Shown here piece by piece: positions 5,601 through 7,282 of a stretch of 7,282 nt of DNA (positions are counted from its first letter, which is position 1; each line of letters opens with the position of its first letter). Origin of the DNA: Thermoplasmata archaeon (GTDB taxonomy: Archaea > Thermoplasmatota > Thermoplasmata > Lutacidiplasmatales > UBA184); contig JASHQY010000023.1 of the NCBI GenBank assembly GCA_030038885.1, positions 1-7,282 of the forward strand, written 5' to 3'. The notes under the pieces were generated by a model. That model was not told the DNA's origin, did no database searches, and worked only from the letters and a program-made list of their open reading frames with translations. The translations under genes and the position numbers were made by a program.

Positions 5601-7282
5601 GTGGCCCGGATTCTCGTCGGGATCGCGTGGCCGTACGCCAACGGGCCCTTCCACATCGGCCACCTCGCGGGGGCCTACCTTCCGGGGGACATCTTCGCCC
5701 GGTTCCACCGGCTGCGGGGGGACGAGGTCCTGATGGTCTCGGGGTCCGACATGCACGGGACCCCGACCCTCGTGCGGGCGGAGAGCGAGGGGACGACGCC
5801 GGCGGTCGTCTCCGAACGGTACCACGAGATCAACCGGGCGGCGTTCGATCGGCTCGGCGTGGCGTTCGACCTGTACACGACCACGCGGACCCTCGTCCAC
5901 GAGCGGACGGTCCAGGAGGTCTTCCTCGCGCTCCTCGAGAACGGGTACGTCCGGCGGCGGACCGAGGAGAATCCCTACTGCCCGAAGCACCAGCGGTTCC
6001 TCCCGGACCGCTACCTCACCGGCGTCTGCCCGCACTGCGGCTTCGACCGCGCGCGCGGCGACGAATGCGACCAGTGCGGCCGCCCGCTCGAGGCCCGCCA
6101 GCTCGCGTCGCCCCGCTGCGCGCTCTGCGGCACGCCCGCCGAGTTCCGCCCGACGGAGCACTTCTACCTGGAGCTCGACCGCCTCGCGCCGAAGCTGAAG
6201 GAGTTCCTCGACCGGCAAACCCATTGGCGCTCCGGCGCCCTGCGGGTCGCCCAGAACTTCCTCGCGGAGGGCCTGCACCCGACCCCGATCACCCGGGACC
6301 TGGAGTGGGGCGTCCCGCTCCCGCTGGACGGCTACGAGTCGAAGCGGTTCTACGTCTGGTTCGATGCGGTCATCGGCTACCTCTCCGCGTCGAAGGAGTG
6401 GGCGATCCGGGCCGGCCGGCCGGAGGCGTGGCACCGGTTCTGGGACGAGGGGGAGCCCGTGCGCCCGTACTACTTCGTCGGGAAGGACAACAAGTTCCAC
6501 CACACGATCGTCTGGCCCGGCATCCTCCTCGGCGTCGGGGGGCTGCACCTGCCGTACGACGTCCCGGCGAACGAGTGGCTGCTCGTCGAGGGCGGGAAGA
6601 TCTCGAAGTCCCGCTCCGGGGACGCCGACGTCTTCGTCCCGTCGCTGCTCGCGCGGTTCCCTCCGGACGTGATCCGCTTCTACGCGGCCCTGCACGCCCC
6701 GCAGAACCACGACACCGAGTTTGCCTGGGAGGAGTTCCATCAGCTCCACGAGGAGGTCCTCGCAAACCAGTACGGCAACCTCGTGCAGCGCGCGCTCGTG
6801 CTGACCCGGGACCGGTACGGCGGGCGGATCCCGACGCCCCCGGACGCCTGGCGGGCGGACGCTCCCGGCGGGGTCGGCGAGCACCTCAAGGACGCGCACG
6901 AGCGGATCTCGCGGGAGTACGAGACCGTGCGGCTCAAGGAAGCGCTCGACCTCGCGCTCGAGGAGGTCCGGGAAGCGAACCGTCGGTTCCACGAGGGGCG
7001 GCCCTGGCAGCTCGACGGCGACGCGCGGGCGCAGATCGTCTACGAGACGCTCTGGCGGCTCCGCGCGATCGCGACCTGGCTCGCGCCGGTCCTGCCGTTC
7101 TCGAGCGCGGAGGTGTTCCGGATGCTCGGCTTCGCGGACCCGCCCGGCCGGGCCGACTGGGACCGCGCGCTCGACCCCCCGCCGGTCGGGCAGACCCTCG
7201 GCGAGGTCCGCCCGATCTTTCCCCGACCGGAGCCGCCCCGCGCCGCACCGACCACGCCCGCGCCCGCCCCGGCGTCCGCCGC
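5601..7282 (+). CDS. metG: Methionyl-tRNA synthetase, archaeal type (C-terminus off the right edge)
   Basis: A class I aminoacyl-tRNA synthetase that charges tRNA(Met) with methionine using ATP; 560 residues are visible with no stop. The Rossmann domain begins with PYANGPFHIGHLAG at 11-24, containing HIGH at 18-21. The connective peptide carries four Cys-rich pairs: C127/H130, C143/C146, C156/C159 and C173/C176. This double zinc-knuckle arrangement, with FLPDRYLTGVCPHCG and ARGDECDQCG, closely resembles archaeal enzymes such as that of Pyrococcus. The catalytic core resumes with DLEWGVPLPLDG and YVWFDAVIGY, and the KMSKS loop is KISKS at 333-337. The helical anticodon-binding domain runs from about 380 to 535 (NQYGNLVQRAL at 389-399). 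After RPIFPRPEPP the chain becomes a Pro/Ala linker (about 541-560), suggesting a further domain off-window, perhaps a tRNA-binding OB fold. The GTG at 5601 is the start because it leaves a normal short N-terminus; a GAGG lies about 10 bases upstream. Confidence 0.95.
   Translation, partial: MARILVGIAWPYANGPFHIGHLAGAYLPGDIFARFHRLRGDEVLMVSGSDMHGTPTLVRAESEGTTPAVVSERYHEINRAAFDRLGVAFDLYTTTRTLVHERTVQEVFLALLENGYVRRRTEENPYCPKHQRFLPDRYLTGVCPHCGFDRARGDECDQCGRPLEARQLASPRCALCGTPAEFRPTEHFYLELDRLAPKLKEFLDRQTHWRSGALRVAQNFLAEGLHPTPITRDLEWGVPLPLDGYESKRFYVWFDAVIGYLSASKEWAIRAGRPEAWHRFWDEGEPVRPYYFVGKDNKFHHTIVWPGILLGVGGLHLPYDVPANEWLLVEGGKISKSRSGDADVFVPSLLARFPPDVIRFYAALHAPQNHDTEFAWEEFHQLHEEVLANQYGNLVQRALVLTRDRYGGRIPTPPDAWRADAPGGVGEHLKDAHERISREYETVRLKEALDLALEEVREANRRFHEGRPWQLDGDARAQIVYETLWRLRAIATWLAPVLPFSSAEVFRMLGFADPPGRADWDRALDPPPVGQTLGEVRPIFPRPEPPRAAPTTPAPAPASA

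Noticed and set aside
6407..6424. GGCC/CCGG tandem repeat
   Set aside because: It lies inside the synthetase gene and encodes ordinary residues (AGRPE). It is a by-product of GC-rich codon choice.
4668..6992. Long minus-strand open frame across the Met-tRNA synthetase gene
   Set aside because: Its predicted protein is Arg/Glu/Val-rich and unrelated to any family I know. The plus strand encodes a complete synthetase core with the HIGH and KISKS motifs.

Overview
The window is a gene-dense, very GC-rich stretch (roughly 70% G+C by eye) that looks archaeal. The reasons are an archaeal-type methionyl-tRNA synthetase with four Cys-rich metal-binding pairs, a TtuA/Ncs6-type tRNA thiolase with all its metal ligands, a XerA-like recombinase, and AT-rich TATA-like boxes about 25-30 bases ahead of start codons that mostly lack a Shine-Dalgarno motif (leaderless style). 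A high-GC Thermoplasmatota-like euryarchaeon is my best guess, but the lineage cannot be fixed from this window. Seven protein genes fill almost all of it. No rRNA, tRNA, CRISPR array or insertion sequence was seen.

Layout. Positions 1-2356, minus strand: a three-gene operon read right to left, tRNA 2-thiolation enzyme -> 3-hydroxyacyl-CoA dehydrogenase -> PrsW-type intramembrane protease. It is joined by two ATGA start/stop overlaps, and the protease runs off the left edge. Positions 2357-2453: divergent promoter region. Positions 2454-4573, plus strand: a XerA-like tyrosine recombinase, then an FAD-dependent (DAO-fold) oxidoreductase whose probable TATA box overlaps the recombinase stop codon. 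Positions 4574-4591: an 18-base convergent gap holding a perfect GC hairpin. Positions 4592-5479, minus strand: ThyX, the flavin-dependent thymidylate synthase, in a long form with a C-terminal extension. Positions 5480-5600: a second divergent promoter region with two near-identical, mirror-image promoter-like elements. Positions 5601-7282, plus strand: methionyl-tRNA synthetase, running off the right edge in a Pro/Ala-rich linker.

How they work together. These are mainly housekeeping functions: tRNA modification, tRNA charging, dTMP synthesis and chromosome-dimer resolution, plus two metabolic redox enzymes and a membrane protease. I see no defence, mobile or secondary-metabolite system. 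The most noteworthy signals are regulatory: the mirrored promoter elements between thyX and the Met-tRNA synthetase gene, the TATA box built over a stop codon, and the translationally coupled operon of three functionally unrelated genes.
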